Shown here: one piece after another, positions 36,538 through 47,933 of the stretch | Numbering within the stretch: position 1 is the first letter of the stretch | How the letters are laid out: each line of letters opens with the position of its first letter | Assembly (NCBI GenBank): GCA_948567375.1 | Contig: OX419760.1 | Span: 16,988,001 to 17,052,000 of the forward strand | Reading direction: 5' to 3' | Length of the DNA: 64,000 nt | Origin: Lunularia cruciata | Lineage: Eukaryota; Streptophyta; Marchantiopsida; Lunulariales; Lunulariaceae | The notes under the pieces: generated by a model | The model's input: only the letters and a program-made list of their open reading frames with translations | Database searches by the model: none | Told to the model about the DNA's origin: nothing | Position numbers and translations under genes: made by a program

Positions 36538-37757
36538 TGCACTTTAGCCAAGAGTTCCTAAATGAGATCCATCTTTTGATGAACCATTGATCCTTCTAAT
36601 TGTGATTTTTACAGAGCAATTTTCATGACATTTGTAGCATCAAAGCTAGGTTGCTCTTATGTTGGAGTGGTAGTGCTAATATTCATAAGTATTTTGGTAG
36701 TTACTCATGGACTACTTGTTGGTGGTCCAATTTTAGTTAGAGCTATTGATTACATGGTGCAACCCACCATCACTTGCACCATTTGATTGGTTGGATGAGC
36801 CATCAACAAGGCCACTAAGGCTAGTGACCTAGGTTGAGTAGAAGGGTAAACCTTTGAAGTGTAGCTCTAGAGAGCTTACTTCTTGGATGTTGAGCATTCA
36901 ATTTCTTGGCTATGGTGGATAGAGGTCTGTGAGCCGGCCTGTCTCTCACTCAGGATGAACCTCTGATGGCTATTATGGTAGCGCACTATGGACTAAGAAG
37001 ACAAGGAACCCAAACTCCATCATACTCCTCCAAGGCTAACACTCCAAGACTCAAGACATTGCTCACTTGAGAACTCAATGAGAGAGAGATAGTTGCAAGT
37101 GAAAGGATGATGAGTACCTCCTCACCCCTTGTTTATATACTTGTGAAATAGTTACGTACCAAAGTTACTAATTACCGTAGTAACTCAAGTTACTAGACTA
37201 AAAGTCAAGTAAAATCAAAAAGTAGAAAGGAATATCCATTCACATGGGCATATTCCCCTAAGCATGTGGTCTTATATTGACCCAACCACTAAGTCAAGGA
37301 TTCCTTCACATGGGCTATCCTTGGACTAAAGAAGAATCCAAAACAAAAGGGCTTGCGGGCCCAAGAGTTCTCAACTCTTTCCTCAAAGCCAAACACCTAG
37401 GAATAATACCAAGTCAACACACTCAAATCCAAAATAGTGGTGCTCATCTTTTCTACTTCCTCTAAAGTAAGGTCCCCTCTATCTTAGCTATGACTAACTT
37501 TAGCTAACCATGACTAATATAGAACCATCTTTTATCTCTATATAAATAATATATCTTAAGTACTTGTAATACCAAGCTAAATATCACAATACCACACATA
37601 TGCATAAATGGGTGTTACACGTCAATGAGCATCACTTGGAATCTCTTAGATAGAATGGGTGTGGATTGCTTAAAATTAATGCCAGATTGTTGGTAGAGTG
37701 TTGAGTGAAGGATCTAATACCAATCTTTTTTAAGTAGAAGAACAAATTGATTAAAAG
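36538..37757 (+). repeat. family D1 5' LTR, split by family B solo LTR
   Basis: The parts 36538-36929 and 37621-37757 together match the D1 3' LTR (42873-42325, minus) and the D2 LTR. Landmarks are catttgtagcatc, ggtattttggNagNtactcatNgactac, the gagctNacttctttgatgttNagcN region, and the end acaaattgatta. The end is soft because CA is mutated. Confidence 0.65.
36930..37620 (-). mobile_element. family B solo LTR, copy B1
   Basis: The 691-bp copy lies in reverse orientation (TGAGCCGGCC ... GTGTTACAC on the plus strand) inside the D1 5' LTR. The flanks GTCTG (36925-36929) and GTCAA (37621-37625) share three of five bases and are probably a decayed target duplication. In element sense it has a TATATAAAC promoter. 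No internal sequence is attached. Confidence 0.75.
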
Positions 37758-38847
37758 AAATGAGAGTTAAAGGGGAATCAAGTACAAGAACCAAAAGTAT
37801 TGGTGATATCTCCAAGCCTGGTTGATCATTGGTACTTTGATCATGGTCCTAGATTTCCTTGAGAGTGATCATATGTGGAAGCTCTATGCAAATTTGGCAA
37901 TTGTGCAAGTAGTGTGCAGAAGCACTAGCCAATTTGTTGAGAATTGAGTCAATTTGAAATAGTGGGTATTCAATTTGAGGCATGGAGGTAAAATTAGGGT
38001 TGATTTGGTGCAAATTGAGCTCAAAGTGCAAAATTTAACGTGGAAATGAGAAGCCATTTCCTCAAATTAGGGTTTTTGAGATCCTTATCTTTCCAAATTG
38101 GAGAGGGTTCAAAATGGCAAGAAGAAATGATTCATTTAGGTATTTTGAGGCATAAGGCAGTGTGGTAGAGAGGCTACAAAGGCCTATAAGGGTGGGCAAG
38201 CCAACTAGTTTAGATGAGTTTTTGGTCCCTATTTGGCAAAATCCGCACACCCTTCTAGATTATGTGCAATAAGGTTTAAAGCCCAGATCTTTGGTTCCTG
38301 TATTGGTGCACTAACCAACTTGTCACTTGTTGTCATAGTGATTGTTTGACTAATACTTATACACATGTGGCTTTGGCTAGGAGTGGTAGTTCATTCCCAT
38401 CTTTGGTGATCTTTGTAGCTTATGAGTAGGTAGATTTCCTATGATGTCAAATGCCAAATGGTGGTAGAGTTGGTCTGGTGTTGATTTATGATATAAAAGG
38501 TTTTGTTTAGACTTCTTGTGATTGGACTCCATCCATTCTCTACTTCTTGTTTGTGTAACATGTTTGTATGAGATGCATTGACTTTAGAGCATTGGTGCTT
38601 TGGTGTGCTCTTGGTAGTGAAGTTGGAATGATGACCAATCAAACTATTGTGTTTCTCTTTAATAAGAAAAGAAGTAATGATGTATAAACTATGAGAGTTT
38701 GTGTTATGATGGCAAGTTACAAGTCACCTTTTCCCCTAGTGTGGTTGTTATAGTCAAAGCTATATTAGTGAGTGATGTTTAGTTAGTGGTGATCCTTGGT
38801 TGGGTACTTATGGTGGTTATGATCATGGCTTGAATTACATTATCACA

Positions 38848-40420
38848 ATGGTGTCCTTTGGATATTTTAGAGGAGATATTACTATAATACACAATGGGTT
38901 TACTTGGAGTGATGTTTGATATCAACCTATATCTCAAGTCTTAGTGAAGGAGGAGATTGAACCTGATTTGGAGTTTGATACAAGAGTTGATTCAATTGAG
39001 AGTGCACTTGGTGTATCTACACCATTATTTTGAGACATAGACAAGATTTATGGGGTTTCAAAAGACCCCAAGTGCTACTTTGGTACAATGGGTATCACTG
39101 GGTTGGATAAATTTATCCAAAGGTTCAGTAGTTGGTGTGATTTGTGGTAAATATGAAACCCAACTTTATTCATACTCTTCATGGCATGGAAGGGGTTGTT
39201 TCAACACTTGGAGGATCCATTAATGGATGACTATCATAAGTTAAGGAGAGCTTACTTGGAAGAGATTGAGCTATAGAGACAATATTGGTCTTTGAACTAC
39301 ATCTCCATCATTTTAAGCTTGGTTTCTAGAGGTAGATTGGCAATATCCACAAGTTCTAGCTCCAGTAGCATTGGTGAATCCAATGGAGGTGCATTAGTTA
39401 GAGATGGTGCTACTACAAGTGAGGATACCACTACATGAGGGTTACTATTCAAGTTTAACCACATGGTAGAGTTCTTCTAGTGCTTGAGGCAAAACTACCA
39501 AGGAGTGTGGATTGACACACTAAGGAGCTTGCAAGAGTTATAGCACAAGGCTAGAGAGAGCTTATGCGAGGCATACACTTGCATGACATGGCTAATCAAT
39601 TTCGCTTAGGGAGCTATTGAGGCCCAAGTAGTCCAGTTTTGGTATGGGATCCTAGATAGAAAGTTGTAACATAGAGTACATGAAGTTATGTTGTTATAGG
39701 CTACTTCACCTACTTTGGTAGTGGTCTTTTGTTTGGTTGAGCACATTGAGTTCAACATGGGTGGAGTAGAGAATGATGACATCTTGATTTAATAAGGAGA
39801 CCTCATCCATAACTATTACTTCTTTTAAAATGCATTACAGTGCACCATGTCATGTTGGCTTCCAAGGACAAAGTGAACAACCTACATCCTATGGAGCTAG
39901 TGGAGGGCTTAGTGTAACTAGAACCTTACCTTGATTTTTAGGTCAATAGCAGCCAGTGAGTGGTGGTGTTGCTTGTTCAACTTATGGTGGACCTCATTAC
40001 AAGAGAGAGTGCACTCATGGTAGTGGACATGATACCTTTAATATATCATAGCCAACATAGAGAGAGAGTGACCATTGCCATAGATTTGGTCATGCTAGTG
40101 ACTGATGCTTTGATCTTCATCTAAAGTAATGGAGTTATAGGGCTACTATGGTAGGTGGTAGAGGGGCTCCAAGTCATGGAGGACAAGGTGGTAGAGGTGG
40201 TGGTAGAGGATCCACACTTGGTAGGGATGCAATACTTGCTCTTGCTTGTGATATAGCTAAGGCTACAGAGATTGAGCACTTGGAGCATAGATTGGCTAGC
40301 ATGGCCATAGCTCAAAGGAGATCACATTCAAGTGCTAAGGCTTCCATCTTGATAGCGACATCTTGGAATTCAAGTGTAGAGCAACATAAGTAGATGCATC
40401 TGCCATAGTAACTAGGAGTG
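38848..40420 (+). pseudogene. family D1 gag with two zinc knuckles
   Basis: The start ATG at 38848 (MVSFGYFRGDITIIHNGF) matches D2 and D0. The decoded body has DIDKIYGVSKDPKCY and MDDYHKLRRAYLEEIEL. Two CCHC-type knuckles lie near 39969-40110: the first reads CSTYGGPHYKREC (second Cys is Tyr; D2 keeps CWTCGGPHHKREC), the second is disrupted here but intact in D2. A Gly/Arg-rich stretch GGRGAPSHGGQGGRGGGRGS follows at about 40150-40210. Many stops. The protein would bind element RNA. Confidence 0.75.
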
Positions 40421-41009
40421 TAGTATGTGCTCCAAATTTTAGAGGAGCATCAATGGAGTTGGACTTACAAAGAAGAGAGGTTGGTAGATAGGTCAAACTC
40501 CCCTAGTCTTTCATACTCTCTGAGGCACTACAAATGACATCCATCGCTCTTAGATGTCCTAGTGTAGATGTGGTAGGTGGTGATGGAGTGCATGATAGAC
40601 TAGATGCTAATCAACCACCCACTATTATATAGATTGAGTTTAGCATGATGTTGGGGGCGGCTCAGTTGATTATGTGCTTTCTTTTGTTCTTGGCCAAGGA
40701 CATGTTTACATTGGGAGTTGACCCATCTCTAGGGTTTTAGTTGGTTGCTACACTTTTTGAGAGTAGTGATGAGGTGCTTCCTACTTCTAGATTAGAGGTG
40801 GTTGATAGTGGAATTGACTTGGTTGAGGAGCATGGGATTTTTTCAATGACCAATGGTTTATGGTAGGCAATAACAACTAGATTGGAGGAATTACCAACCT
40901 GACTTGCCTTTGAGAAATCTCAATTTACACTTGGAGTTGTCTTATTGGATAATTAGAGGAGGAATTTCTGTTTGGTGGGACCTTTAGGGAAGGTCTATAC
41001 ATTATGCAC

Positions 41010-41470
41010 ATAAAAGGTCTTATAACACTTTGGTGCACAACCCTCTATGTTGGGGTAGGGTATGGTTGTTGGGCTAAAGCTATGAAAGACCAATGTGGAG
41101 AGGTGTCCATTTCAGATCCAAACATCACTAGGGATAGTTCTACACAATATGTGGAGAGCTCATTGTCTAGATTCAGCCCAATCATCTTATTGATGGCTTT
41201 ATAGTGAGAGCTCAAGCTATTGGAATAGTAGTATAGTAATATGATGTGCTAGTTGGTAGAGTAGTGTTATACTCCATGGGTTTCAATATTGACTATTGAG
41301 AGGAGATAGTCTCTTATAGATCAGTTTAGCAATCATGTGAGGGACAAGTATATTGCTTACCAATATACTTTAGTAGTGGCAATCTTGGCTCACTATAGTT
41401 CAGAACCATGGCATCAGTTTCAACATCCAATGGTTCCATTACTTAGCCTGGTGACTTATTGGAGAGAAAC
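41010..41470 (+). pseudogene. family D1 aspartic protease-like region
   Basis: Near 41017 the frame reads HFGAQPSMLG, where D2 has LLDSSVQPLM; together they point to an ancestral D-S-G-A-Q-P protease triad. Downstream, about 41260-41310, VILHGFQY/IDYWEE-like sequence parallels D2 VVLYSMGFNIDYWEE, the counterpart of the usual ILGMDWL block. Catalytic residues are corrupted. Confidence 0.5.
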
Positions 41471-41689
41471 ACACATGTAGAGGATACTCCAATACCAGAG
41501 GAGATCACTTGGATTTGGAGTATGAGTAAGACCATTCCATCTTCCTTGGATGTTCCATTGTGGAGTTTTGAGGGGGCATTGTAGTAGCATGCAAATCAAT
41601 TGGTGCAATAGGTTTGGAGTTGAGCCTTTGTACCACCAGGAGACCAGTGTGAGGATGAGCCTCCAAAATCTATTACCTTGTTGCTTTTG

Positions 41690-42213
41690 AATACCACACT
41701 CATTGCTTGGTAGTATCCAATAAAGGGAGTATATCTATTGGAGTTGTTTGGTGAGATTAGCACTAGACTAACTACAATATTATAAGAAAGTATACAAGTA
41801 CATAGGTACTTGTATGTGGAGAGAGATGAAATTGATATGCATGTCTCTTTATATCATGTAGCACACTTGGCCTATTGGTAACCTCAGTTATTACCAATGT
41901 CAATAGTCAAGTGTTACCAAAATACTCTACTAGTAGACATTTCCTTGGAGAGATATGGTGCCATTTATTTGGTGATTTTTGGATGGCCATGTCAAGGAAA
42001 TACTCGTATTGGCCAAGATCAATGTCTCCAAGGTCTAGTGTGTTTTGGGAGATGTTATGTATACTACAACATCTCCATGCTCATTAGTCCATTTCTCTAA
42101 CCTACATTTTGGAGTACGTCCCTTTGATGGATAATTCTCATACCTAAGTAATAACAAGTACACATTAGGTCCATTCTTGGATAGGACTTTTCATGTTGTT
42201 AGATGTAACTAAA
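41690..42213 (+). pseudogene. C5-cytosine DNA methyltransferase domain of D1, N-terminal half
   Basis: The motif I region reads VYLLELFGEISTRL (ancestrally DLFGGI.TG), the SAM-binding loop. RYLYVERDEIDMHVSLYHV follows, then the catalytic motif IV, YLVIFGWPCQGNTRIGQ, at about 41970-42015, with the Pro-Cys nucleophile kept. A region matching VFWEMLCILQHLHAH comes next. Stops at 41777 and 41879 and a frameshift kill it. The homology ends at 42213, the inversion breakpoint; the C-terminal half is at 50014-49600 on the minus strand. It would methylate cytosine, possibly on newly copied element DNA. Confidence 0.72.
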
Positions 42214-42221
42214 GTGTGATA

Positions 42222-42324
42222 TCATGCATATACACATTTTTATACAACATACATCAATGTCAATGTCATACACTATAGAAGCACAACTCCCACATAAGTC
42301 ATACATGAACTCTAAAGTGCCATA
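42222..42324 (-). repeat. displaced 5' end of the D2 LTR
   Basis: This segment (minus strand, starting TGGCACTTTAGAG at 42322) duplicates the beginning of the D1 3' LTR at 42873-42770. Restoring the inversion joins its inner end to 50023, giving a normal family D LTR upstream of D2. Confidence 0.6.
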
Positions 42325-42873
42325 ATAATCAATTTGTTTACACAACTCAAATCACACTCGATCAGATCAATACTTGATTTGTCACTCAACAATCTACCAA
42401 CAATTGGGCATTGATTATAGTCAAGACACACCTACTCTAGCTAAGAGACTCCAAGTGATGTTTGTCAGCTTTTGTCTACTCTAGTTAGAAACTCAAAGGC
42501 TCAACATTAGAGAAGTGAGCTCTTTGGAGCTGCACTTCTAGGGTATACTTCTGATTTTGACCTAGGTCTCACCCCAATGGTCACATTAACGGCACACCTG
42601 ACAATGTGAATGGTGACGGTGGGCTCCACCATGTAGTCGATACCCCAAACACAAAATTTGACCGTCAAAAAGTAGTCTATGAGTAATTGCCAAAATACCT
42701 TTAATTATTATCATTGCTACTCTAGTGTCCGAGCAATCTAGATGCAATGCTACAAATGGCATGACAATTATTGTGCATATACACATTGCTATACAACATA
42801 TATTGCTATCAACATCATACATTATAGAAGCACAACTCACACATAAGTCATACATGAACTCTAAAGTGCCACA
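42325..42873 (-). repeat. family D1 3' LTR (inverted segment)
   Basis: A 549-bp LTR in minus orientation, from TGTGGCACTTTAG (42873) to about GATTATT (42325). It contains catttgtagcattgc, ggtattttggcaattactc and the cacttggagtctcttagct block of the other family D LTRs. It abuts the displaced D2 LTR end with almost no spacer. Confidence 0.7.
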
Positions 42874-43320
42874 ATTGCCCCCTAGCTGACGGTTAGGTAC
42901 CTCTAACTCCAAATAGCCATCTACTCCAAGTATATGGTATAACCTATGGTGGGCAAAAGATCAGGAGGCCGGGTGCTATCAAGCCCCATCGTTAGTCACT
43001 TGTTTGCAATCTATCTCATATAAAGGATGAACTAGCTATAGGTCAAGTACACCTAGGACATAATCACTATCCCTTAGAAACCACCATGAGAGGAGCAGTC
43101 ATACATGCCATATACTATCCTCTTGAACAACTATCATACATTAACATAGTAGCAACTCTACCAGAAGAGCCGCATAACATACATTACAAGCCTACATGTA
43201 CAAGTGTCAATCTTAGGTCCATAGTACCTCAATGTTTGGAAGGTGGCATGGCGCACAATTGCGCACATGATCCTTCCAAAAAAAACCATCATGTCCTTCC
43301 AACACACCCATTGAGTTGAT
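42874..43320 (-). other. family D1 3' non-coding end with polypurine tract
   Basis: On the minus strand this leads into the 3' LTR through a short purine run AGGGGG (42884-42878). No open frame of note is present. It is joined at 43321 to a truncated family A reverse transcriptase, so a deletion removed the remaining D1 pol and the family A 3' half together. Confidence 0.45.
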
Positions 43321-43321
43321 C

Positions 43322-43690
43322 AAACAAGTCATCCATGCAAGATAATGGATATTTGTTCTTCACCATTTGTTGATTCATTCCTTGGTAGTCAATGCACATG
43401 CGCATTTTTCCATCCTTCTTCTTCACAAAACATATAGGAGCCTCATATGGTGATACACTAGGTTGGATAAACCCCTTCTACAACATATCCTTGATTTGAG
43501 CCTTACACTCCTCCAACTCTTGAGGTGATAGTCGATATGGGGCCTTACAAGGAGGTGTCTTCTCAAGATGTATCTCAATTTTATGATCTACTCTCTTTTT
43601 TGGTGGTAAACCTACGGGTAATTCATCTAGAAAGACATCTTGGAACTCATAGACCACATCTTTCAATTCTCAAGAATTTGTCCATTATGT
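43322..43690 (-). pseudogene. family A reverse transcriptase, N-terminal piece
   Basis: The frame at 43666-43478 reads VYEFQDVFLDELPVGLPPKK and continues to SPQELEECKAQIKDML, matching 32900-33070. Below it, [19 protein letters not shown] and [13 protein letters not shown] match 33137-33240. The piece ends before the catalytic box. Confidence 0.85.
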
Positions 43691-44228
43691 TGTGCACTCT
43701 AGACTTCTCTAATTAAACCCATGAAACATCTATTTGTCTTGCCAACAGATGTGGTCTTTATGACATATAGAGGCAACTCTTGCCTTTGTGATCTTCCTTT
43801 AATCCCAAAGATCTTCCATTGACTAGTTTTCACTACTTTCTTTTTCCAATCCATTATGGGATTGTAGTGCTCTATCCATAGTATACTTAAGATTGCATCA
43901 TAACAAGCTAATTGAATCACTTGCTACTTGATTGCTTCTTAATACCCTCCTATAGAGAGTATTACCTTTTTAGGTAATGACTCAATCCCTTTGTCTGACC
44001 ATTAGGTAACTCTACTTTGTCCTTTGCATCCTTCTCTAATTTCATCTCTAACCTTATTGCAATAGAGCGAGATAAGAAATTCTCTATCAACCTAGGGTCT
44101 ATCAACACTCTCATCGGATTGCCTTCTAGCACTCCATTTACAAAAATTAATTGTGCATTTATCTTCCTCCTTCTTTGCACACTTGTCCTCTTCCTCTTCC
44201 TCCCCTTGCTTTTACTCTTCTTCACCAA
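43691..44228 (-). pseudogene. family A protease, truncated element
   Basis: The segment reads LIFVNGVLEGNPMRVLIDPR, with the catalytic D-S-G changed to D-P-R, then ELPNGQTKGLSHYLK and YDAILSILWIEHYNPIMDW, parallel to 32405-32715. Confidence 0.8.
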
Positions 44229-44345
44229 GCAAGTAAGGCCGTGAGGTACATTTATTGGTGATCCCTGTTTTTTGATATGGTTTCTATATCTTCCTCTTCA
44301 ATTTGTCTCTCCATGCGGTTCAGGTGTTGCTTGTATGGAGGCCTA

Positions 44346-45033
44346 TGAGCCAGCTTGTCTCTCACTCAAGATGAACCTCTGATGGCTATTATGGTAGCGC
44401 ACCATGGACTAAGAAGGAAAGGAACCTCAACTCCATCATACTCCTCCAAGGCTAGCACTACAAGACTCAAGACATTGCTCACTAGAGAACTCAATGAGAG
44501 AGGTAGTTGTAAATGAAAGGATGATGAGTACTTCCCCACCCCTTGTTTATACACTTGTGAAATAGTTATGCACCAAAGTTACTAATTACCATAGTAACCC
44601 AATTTACTAGACTAAAAGTCAAGTAAAGTCAAAAAGTAGAAAGGAATACCCACTCAAATGTGCATATTCCACTAGCATGTGATCTTATCTTGACCCAACC
44701 ACTAAGTCAATGATTCCTTCACATGGGCTATCCTTGGGCTATAGAAGAATCCAAAACAAAAAGGGTTGTAGGCCCAAGAGTTCTCAACTCTTTCCTCAAA
44801 GCCAAACACCTAGGAATAATACCAAGTCAACACACCAGAATCCAAAATAGTGGTGCTCATTTTTTCCACCTCCTCTAAAGTAAGGTTCCCTCTATCTTAG
44901 CTATGACTAACTCTAGCTAATCATGACTAATGTAGAACCATCCTTTATCTCTATATAAATAATATCTCTCAAGTACTTGTAATACCAAGTTAAATATCAC
45001 AACACCACACACATGCACAAATGGGTGTTACAA
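44346..45033 (-). mobile_element. family B solo LTR, copy B2
   Basis: A 688-bp copy (TGAGCCAGCTT ... GTGTTACAA on the plus strand) lies within the gag of the truncated family A element. Flanks are GCCTA (44341-44345) and GCCAA (45034-45038), a target duplication with one mismatch. Confidence 0.85.
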
Positions 45034-46039
45034 GCCAAGGGCCTCTAAGATGATGATTAGGAAAATTGATGGCTATGTACCCAATTTTTCCATAATTGTA
45101 ACATTGTTGTTGTTTTGCTCAAGCCCCTTCTCCCCGTTGGACTCCTTCTCTCCTTTCTTTGACCCGTCTTTGTTCTCCTTGGAGAGGTCTTGCTCCTCTA
45201 TCTTGAAACCAAATATTGCCCAATTCCATAGGTGTTGGTCCACCAAAATAGTGTATCTTGGTCTGATAATTTTGCATTGGTGTCATTGCTTCACCTCCTC
45301 TAAGCACCCCTACTATTCTTTGGGCGCAAGCAATGGCTTTAAAAACAATATAAGGATTTTTCACCATTACCTCTTGGCAAATCTACTCTTTTAATCCTCT
45401 TTTGAAATTGTCATGAGCTCTGGCTAGACTCATATCAATTATTGCAACCTGTAGGTCCAAAAACATCTCCGTGTACTCTTGTATGTTATTCTTTTGCTTC
45501 AACCCCCAGAGTTTGGTTCAGGCCATCTACACGGAATCCACAGATTGGAAATTCTTGAGCAACCTTTCTTGCATGGCTGTCCAAGTGACCTCTCTTCCTT
45601 CTTCCAGCAATGATCATTTCCAAGCCCCATACCATGTAAAGGCCTTATTGGTCAAGTACCTACACGCAAACACACATGTAGAATTATCAATGATCTCCAT
45701 TGTGAACAATCAAAGGTATCAATTCATTCTTGAAATCCAATTTTCCACTACGCCCATGGAACATTATCCCTTGTAAGGCTTGATGTTGCATGTCTTCTTC
45801 ATTTGTAGTAACAATGTGGCTTAATTGTTGATTGGAATTGATGTCATTGGCATGCCTAACTCTCCAAGTACTTCAATTGTTGGTGTTGGTTGTTGCAATG
45901 GCTCTCCTTCTTGCATTAATTGATCCATCTTGAAAACATGTACTTGATTCTGAAATTCCTCCATGGTCATCTTGATTTCTCAAAACTTGTTCAACATTCC
46001 ATGTATTCCTTGCATCAACTCTTGCAATTGCGGATCCAT
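45034..46039 (-). pseudogene. family A gag, truncated element
   Basis: It starts with ATG at 46039 in the same context as the complete element (MDPQLQELM-type), runs through 45770-45470 and includes the frame at 45367-45119 (IVFKAIACAQRIVGVLRGGE, matching 31915-31970). It continues beyond solo LTR B2 at 44345 toward the protease. Frames are broken. Confidence 0.75.
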
Positions 46040-46159
46040 GATTCCTACACACAATCAATGTTCACTTGCTACTTCCTTCTTCAATAAAGGGTTAGAATGA
46101 TCACTTAGGAGGGTGCACAAACTATGGAGACTACCATTGGGACCTCATAGATCATCTTC

Positions 46160-46511
46160 CATTGACAATATTTCTCACCAAAATTACAAACTACAAAATC
46201 CCTAAACATCACTTTTGGTCTAACTACATAATGGATTTTTACTTGCATGTTGAAAGGGAGAAGATTCAGTACATTCAGCTCCATAACATCATAATAGAAT
46301 GTAGATTGTCAAATCCCACTCTTTGTAGTATACCACCACAGGTAGAATCATTGATTGTTGGTGAATTCATCACTCTGTCCATGAAATCTACTCCAAAGTG
46401 ATAAACTAGTGATACTCTCATTTGCTCACACTAGATGTACATAATCTTGATGTGGAATGGATTCAAGAATGGGAAGTTAGGTGCAAAATATTTTCCTCTT
46501 GGTGCATCCAT
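46160..46511 (-). pseudogene. ORF0, truncated family A copy
   Basis: ATG at 46511 begins MDAPRGKYFAPNFPFLNPFH, matching the complete element, with FNMQVKIHYVVRPKVMFRDF further on. It sits between the primer site and gag as in the complete element. Confidence 0.6.
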
Positions 46512-46638
46512 CCCATCCACTCTCTAAAGCCTTTCCCAAGTTTAGCAATTGCACTATGTTCTCCACCTCAAATTACTCAATTTTAGTAGCTCGTGCTCTT
46601 CCAAGAGAGGTGATCCACTCTCTTGGATTAAAACACTT

Positions 46639-46650
46639 GCTTTGATACCA
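46639..46650 (-). other. primer binding site of truncated family A copy
   Basis: TGGTATCAAAGC on the minus strand follows the LTR end by one base; one mismatch to the tRNA-iMet site. Confidence 0.8.
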
Positions 46651-46651
46651 T

Positions 46652-47933
46652 TATAATACTTCAAGGACAAGAGAACTCTAAGAGAGATACAAGAGAGAAA
46701 ACATAGATTTCAACCTCAATCCTCTAATGCCCCAAAGGAGCCCCTTCTCCTTATTATATAGCCAAGGAGGATCTCCCAAGAAGATCTCCTCCAAGGAAGC
46801 TCCACCATAGGATTAAGTACATGGTTAGGTGACATGTCAGCAAGCTCCTCCCTTAGATTAATTGCTTGGATGGTTGACATGTCGGTCTTGGTCCCATCTG
46901 GTTGGTCAAACAAGCTTTGATCATAGGGAATCTTTTAGGGAATCTTGTAGAGGAGGTACTATTGAGAAGCTCTCAATGAGACAAACCAAGGGGATAGAAG
47001 GCTAGCCTTCCCTCTACTGGGCAGAATGTACATATTTTCAAGGCCCAATTCATCCACTTAGGCCTCCAAAATTGCCTCTAAAGTTTTCAGGCCTATTTCT
47101 ATTTTTGGTCTATTAGTAGAAGTACTCTTTTGGTGATACCTCTAACTTATCTACTCAGTCTTGTAACATCCATTTGTGCATGTGTGTGGTATTGTGATAT
47201 TTAGCTTGGTATTACAAGTACTTAAGACATATTATTTATATAGAGATAAAAGATGGTTCTATATTAGTCATGGTTAGCTAAAGTTAGTCATAGCTAAGAT
47301 AGAAGGGACCTTACTTTAGAGGAAATAGAAAAATGAGCACCACTATTTTGGATTTTAGTGTGTTGACTTGGTATTATTCTTAGGTGTTTGGCTTTGAGGA
47401 AAGAGTTGAGAACTCTTGGGCCCGCAAGCCCTTTTGTTTTGGATTCTTCTTTAGTCCAAGGATAGCCCATGTGAAGGAATCCTTGACTTAGTGGTTGGGT
47501 CAAGATAAGACCACATGCTTAGGGGAATATGCCCATGTGAATGGATATTCCTTTCTACTTTTTGATTTTACTTGACTTTTAGTCTAGTAACTTGAGTTAC
47601 TACGGTAATAAGTAACTTTGGTACGTAACTATTTCACAAGTATATAAACAAGGGGTGAGGAGGTACTCATCATCTTTTCATTTGCAACTATCTCTCTCTC
47701 ATTGAGTTCTCAAGTGAGCAATGTCTTGAGTCTTGGAGTGTTAGCCTTGGAGGAGTATGATGGAGTTGGGGTTCCTTGCCTTCTTAGTCCATGGTGTGCT
47801 ACCATAATAGCCATTAGGGGTTCATCCTGAGTGAGAGACATGTCGGCTCACAGTCCATCATGTATAACATCTTCCTTGAAATTACCAAACCAAATTTCAT
47901 CTCTAGATCATCTATCTAGCTATTGGTATTTTA
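46652..47933 (-). repeat. family A 5' LTR of truncated copy, split by B3
   Basis: Without solo LTR B3 and its duplication the LTR is about 587 bp. It has only one U3 unit where the complete element (29892-30625) and the solo LTR at 51187 have two tandem units. A tatataataagg promoter is at about 46748-46760. Confidence 0.8.
47161..47850 (+). mobile_element. family B solo LTR, copy B3
   Basis: The 690-bp copy (TTGTAACATCC ... GTCGGCTCA) has a perfect target duplication CAGTC at 47156-47160 and 47851-47855. The uninterrupted target (ttcagtccatcatg) is seen in the related LTR at 51420. TATATAAACAAGGGG at 47641-47655 is a promoter. Perfect flanks here define the family boundaries, one base outside the usual TG. 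Confidence 0.92.

Larger units (their letters stand above)
36538..42213 (+). mobile_element. family D methyltransferase-bearing Ty3 element D1, 5' part
   Basis: It begins with an LTR at 36538 (tgcactttag), which is interrupted by a family B solo LTR, and ends at about 37757. A leader and gag, protease-like and methyltransferase regions follow. It stops abruptly at 42213 within the methyltransferase. The missing C-terminal half, RT and RNase H lie in opposite orientation at 50014-47934, exactly completing it, because 42222-50014 is inverted. The 3' LTR of the same element is at 42873-42325 on the minus strand. Confidence 0.75.
43321..47933 (-). mobile_element. truncated family A element, split by two solo LTRs
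   Basis: Minus-strand order is LTR (47933-46652), primer site, ORF0, gag, protease and the first third of RT, ending near 43321. It is inserted into the D1 RNase H: D1 sequence reading ...ttgatggag stops at about 47935 and the LTR begins. Family B solo LTRs sit in its LTR and gag. The 3' two thirds are deleted. Confidence 0.85.

Noticed and set aside
36930-37620. Family B as a DNA transposon because of TGAGCC/TTACAA ends
   Set aside because: Ends are not inverted repeats of each other, target duplications are 5 bp and a TATA promoter lies inside, which fits a solo LTR better.
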